From assembly GCF_026339735.1 (NCBI RefSeq), contig NZ_JAPEQG010000001.1, positions 5,828,001 through 5,892,000 of the forward strand: a stretch of 64,000 bases of DNA, given 5' to 3'. Shown here piece by piece: positions 61,278 through 64,000 of the stretch. Below the pieces are notes generated by a model that saw only the letters and a program-made list of their open reading frames with translations, did no database searches and had not been told where the DNA came from. The first letter of the stretch is position 1; the number at the start of each line of letters is the position of its first letter. A program made the position numbers and the translations under genes. This stretch comes from Streptomyces sp. NBC_01669. Its GTDB lineage: Bacteria > Actinomycetota > Actinomycetes > Streptomycetales > Streptomycetaceae.

Positions 61278-62315
61278 ATGGAGGGAATGGCCATTCGGCT
61301 GCAGAACCTGCGCAAGACGTTCGGCAGGACAGAGGCCGTGGCCGGAGTCGAACTGGAGATCGCGGACGGCGAGTTCTTCTCGATGCTGGGACCGTCCGGC
61401 TCCGGCAAGACCACGGTGCTCCGGATGATCGCCGGGTTCGAGGCCCCCACCAGCGGAACCGTCGAGCTCGCGGGCTCCGATGTCACCCGTCTGGCGCCCT
61501 TCGAGCGCGACGTGCACACCGTCTTCCAGGACTACGCGCTCTTCCCGCACATGACCGTGGAGCAGAACGTCGCCTACGGCCTCAAGGTCCGCAAAGTGCC
61601 CAAGCCCGAGCGTCTGAAGCAGGCCAGGGAGGCTCTGGCGAGCGTACGTCTCGCGGACTTCGGCACCCGTCGCCCGTCCCAGCTCTCCGGAGGCCAGCGC
61701 CAGCGCGTGGCGCTGGCCCGCGCCCTGGTCGGACGGCCGAAGGTGCTCCTGCTCGACGAGCCGCTGGGCGCCCTCGACCTCAAGCTGCGCGAGCAGATGC
61801 AGGTCGAGCTCAAGGCGATCCAGCGCGAGGTCGGCATCACCTTCGTCTTCGTCACCCACGACCAGGAGGAGGCGCTGACGATGAGCGACCGGATCGCGGT
61901 CTTCAACCAGGGGCGCGTCGAGCAGGTCGGCACTCCGGCCCAGATATACGAACGTCCCGCCACGCCGTTCGTCGCCGGCTTCGTCGGTACCTCGAACCTG
62001 CTGACCGACGACGCCGCGGAGCAGGTCGTGGGCGACCGGGCGACGTACAGCATCCGGCCGGAGAAGATCCGCGTACTCAAGGAATCAGCACTCGCCGACG
62101 AGCCGCGGCACTCCCGTGCCACCGGCACCGTCGCGGAGGTCGTCTACCTGGGGGACGCCACCCGCTTCCTGGTGGACCTCGACGCGGGCGGCCGACTCAC
62201 CGCCCTCCAGCAGAATCTGGAGACCTCGTCCGAGGACGTCGCCGCCTTCCGCGGCTCCCGGGTCACGCTCCAGTGGCACCAAAGGCACAACTTCAGGGTC
62301 CCTGGGACACGGTGA
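61278..62315 (+). CDS. Polyamine-type ABC transporter ATP-binding protein (PotA-like)
   Basis: The 345-residue ATPase has Walker A in GPSGSGKTTVLRMIAGFEAP, Q-loop in VFQDYALFPHMTVEQNVAYG, signature LSGGQRQRVALARALVGRP, Walker B LLLDEPLGALDLK, and the H-loop VTHDQEEALTMSD. A C-terminal TOBE domain (IRPEKIRV…) regulates. ATG 61278 follows AGAAAGG at 8 bases; a further upstream in-frame ATG would overlap the palindrome. It heads an operon with a binding protein and permease, and is divergent from GntR. Confidence 0.94.
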   Translation: MEGMAIRLQNLRKTFGRTEAVAGVELEIADGEFFSMLGPSGSGKTTVLRMIAGFEAPTSGTVELAGSDVTRLAPFERDVHTVFQDYALFPHMTVEQNVAYGLKVRKVPKPERLKQAREALASVRLADFGTRRPSQLSGGQRQRVALARALVGRPKVLLLDEPLGALDLKLREQMQVELKAIQREVGITFVFVTHDQEEALTMSDRIAVFNQGRVEQVGTPAQIYERPATPFVAGFVGTSNLLTDDAAEQVVGDRATYSIRPEKIRVLKESALADEPRHSRATGTVAEVVYLGDATRFLVDLDAGGRLTALQQNLETSSEDVAAFRGSRVTLQWHQRHNFRVPGTR

Positions 62316-62418
62316 CCGCGCGGACACGCGCAACACAACCTCCGGGCTCCTGAAGCCCGGTGACCGTACACACCCGCACGACCCTTCCCCGCCGTTTCCC
62401 CCTTCCGTGGAGATCCCT

Positions 62419-63621
62419 GTGCGTCTGAACCGAACGTCCCGAGCAGCGGCCACGCTCGGCGCCCTGCTCCTTGCCGCCGCCTGCGGTTCTTCGGACACCG
62501 CCGGGACGTCGCCCGGCGGCGGCGCCTTCACCCCGCCGAAGCTCGCCGCGCAGAAGTCCCTCGGCAGGACGGAGGGGCAGGTGAACCTGATCGCCTGGGC
62601 GGGCTACGCCGAGGACGGCTCGAACGACCCGAAGGTCGACTGGGTCACCGACTTCGAGAAGCAGACCGGCTGTCAGGTCAACACCAAGACCGCGGGCACC
62701 TCCGACGAGATGGTCAGCCTGATGAAGACCGGCCAGTACGACGCGGTCTCGGCCTCCGGCGATGCGTCGCTGCGCCTGATCGCGTCCGGCGACGCCGCAC
62801 CCGTCAACACCAAGCTGGTACCCAACTACAAGGACGTCTTCTCCGGGCTCAAGGACCAGCAGTGGAACTCGGTCAAGGGTGTCTCCTACGGCATCCCGCA
62901 CGGCCGTGGCGCCAATCTCCTGATGTACAACACGAAGAACGTTTCCCCGGCACCCGACTCCTGGTCCGTGGTCTTCGACAAGTCCTCGGCGTACAAGGGG
63001 AAGGTCACGGCGTACGACTCGCCCATCTACATCGCGGACGCCGCCCTGTACCTGATGAAGAGCAAGCCGTCCCTCGGCATCAAGGACCCGTACGCCCTGG
63101 ACCAGAAGCAGTTCGACGCCGCGGTCGCCCTGCTCAAGGAGCAGAACGCGAACGTCGGCGAGTACTGGAGCGACTACCTCAAGGAGGTCTCCGCCTTCAA
63201 GAGCGGTGACTCCGTGGTCGGCACCAGCTGGCAGGTCATCCTGAACACCGCCCAGGCCGAGAAGGTCCCGGTCAAGGCCGTCCTTCCCGAGGAGGGCGCC
63301 ACCGGCTGGTCCGACACCTGGATGATCTCCGCGAAGGCGAAGCACCCGAACTGCGCCTACAAGTGGATGGACTGGATCGTCTCCCCGAAGGTGAACGCTC
63401 AGGTCGCCGAGTACTTCGGCGAGGCCCCCTCCAACGCCAAGGCCTGTGCGGAGACCGCCGACAAGAACCACTGCACCACGTATCACGCGGCCGACGAGTC
63501 GTACTGGAATCAGGTCCACTTCTGGACCACGCCCATCCCGCAGTGCGTGGACGGACGCACGGACACCACGTGCGTGCCGTACGCCAAGTGGGTCCAGGCC
63601 TGGACCGGGATCAAGGGCTGA
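62419..63621 (+). CDS. Polyamine-type ABC transporter binding lipoprotein (PotD-like)
   Basis: The 400-residue class D solute-binding protein has a signal and lipobox LGALLLAAACGSS (Cys22 lipidated). The N-terminal strand GQVNLIAWAGYAEDG is the PotD-type signature, then WVTDFEKQTGCQVNTKTAGT and YDAVSASGDASLRLIASGD. Spermidine/putrescine is the family default, but many actinobacterial members bind other cationic or zwitterionic compounds. GTG 62419 follows GGAG. It lies 103 bases after the ATPase. Four later cysteines (CAYK, CAETADKNHC, CVDG) may pair. Confidence 0.9.
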   Translation: MRLNRTSRAAATLGALLLAAACGSSDTAGTSPGGGAFTPPKLAAQKSLGRTEGQVNLIAWAGYAEDGSNDPKVDWVTDFEKQTGCQVNTKTAGTSDEMVSLMKTGQYDAVSASGDASLRLIASGDAAPVNTKLVPNYKDVFSGLKDQQWNSVKGVSYGIPHGRGANLLMYNTKNVSPAPDSWSVVFDKSSAYKGKVTAYDSPIYIADAALYLMKSKPSLGIKDPYALDQKQFDAAVALLKEQNANVGEYWSDYLKEVSAFKSGDSVVGTSWQVILNTAQAEKVPVKAVLPEEGATGWSDTWMISAKAKHPNCAYKWMDWIVSPKVNAQVAEYFGEAPSNAKACAETADKNHCTTYHAADESYWNQVHFWTTPIPQCVDGRTDTTCVPYAKWVQAWTGIKG

Positions 63622-63634
63622 GGGTTACCCACCG

Positions 63635-64000
63635 ATGACCGACACCGCGCACGCCGCCGGACCCGTCCGGCGGCTCGCCGGGATCCTGCACCGACGCCCC
63701 CGGCTGCAGCTGTCCCTGCTGCTCTCCGCGCCGCTGGCCTGGCTCGTCCTGGCCTACCTCGGCTCGCTCACCGTGCTGTTCCTGTCCGCGTTCTGGACCA
63801 CGGACGCCTTCACCTCGAACGTGGTGAAGGTCTGGAACACGGACAACTTCACCGCGCTGTTCACCACCGACGTCTACCGGCAGGTCGCCCTGCGCAGTGT
63901 CGGCGTCGCCCTCGCGGTCACCGTGCTGTGTGTCCTGATCGCCTTCCCCATCGCCTTCTACACGGCCCGCATCGCGCAGCCCAGGTGGCGGCCGCTCCTC
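63635..64000 (+). CDS. Polyamine-type ABC transporter permease (PotB-like), partial
   Basis: The ATG lies 13 bases after the lipoprotein stop and the frame runs to the window end (122 codons). The product starts with a basic cytosolic tail (HRRPRLQLSLLLSAPLAWLV), then LAYLGSLTVLFLSAFWTTD as the first transmembrane helix, and VYRQVALRSVGVALAVTVLC as the start of the BPD-permease domain. The second permease gene normally follows outside the window. Confidence 0.88.
   Translation, partial: MTDTAHAAGPVRRLAGILHRRPRLQLSLLLSAPLAWLVLAYLGSLTVLFLSAFWTTDAFTSNVVKVWNTDNFTALFTTDVYRQVALRSVGVALAVTVLCVLIAFPIAFYTARIAQPRWRPLL

Overview
The window is high-GC chromosomal DNA from a Streptomyces-type actinomycete. 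The evidence is the codon bias, the frequent GTG/TTG starts, an adpA–orn pair with a TTA codon in adpA, a complete desABCD desferrioxamine operon with its ferric-siderophore reductase and binding lipoprotein, and many secreted hydrolases. It reads as conserved core chromosome with small accessory scars. It is not a prophage or plasmid, and no rRNA or CRISPR array was seen.

Layout. (1) 0–4.5 kb: the end of a LacI-type regulator, tRNA-His, orn and the developmental regulator adpA with a long empty 5' region, then a universal stress protein. (2) 4.5–9.5 kb: an acetate-transporter-like protein, glmS with a small upstream gene, and a secreted GH20 hexosaminidase. (3) 9.5–17 kb: the iron-regulated desferrioxamine E/B locus (desD-C-B-A on the minus strand, a siderophore-interacting reductase, desE) with two iron boxes. 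(4) 17–24.6 kb: leucine/branched-chain acyl-CoA catabolism (acdH, HMG-CoA lyase, biotin-dependent 3-methylcrotonyl-CoA carboxylase subunits) facing a divergent TetR regulator with paired operators. (5) 24.6–31 kb: Uma2 nuclease-like protein, an internally deleted HTH/zinc protein, a putative phosphatase, an orphan membrane protein with its own iron box, a CDF metal exporter, a TesB thioesterase and a second acyl-CoA dehydrogenase. (6) 31–37.2 kb: PucR regulator, sodium:solute symporter, agmatinase-type ureohydrolase and a TPP enzyme, probably one catabolic unit. (7) 37–45 kb: a secreted serine hydrolase, a large fused ABC exporter, a decayed gene remnant, a secreted protein and an S28 peptidase. 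(8) 45–51.9 kb: GH3 hexosaminidase, LysR/EamA pair, a nest of palindromes, a dicarboxylate-type transporter and a sugar epimerase. (9) 51.9–53.3 kb: a solitary TnpB (IS1341-like) element. (10) 53.3–58 kb: LacI regulator and a divergent Gfo/Idh–DUF993–epimerase operon. (11) 58–64 kb: secreted SLT protein, lipoprotein, cache-domain protein overlapping a GntR regulator, and a divergent polyamine-type ABC transporter cut off by the window end.

Themes. Amino-sugar metabolism recurs (glmS, GH20, GH3), with a possible DasR-type site before the GH20 gene. A different 13–14 bp motif is shared by the GH3 gene (two copies) and the dicarboxylate-type transporter (one copy). Iron control recurs at three palindromes, one of them in front of an uncharacterised membrane protein. 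The most useful leads are the shared GAAAGTAACTTCC motif, the orphan iron box, the solitary TnpB element and its presumptive guide RNA, the cache/GntR/ABC unit, and a candidate small RNA near 57.9 kb. No wholly new multi-gene system is obvious from sequence alone.
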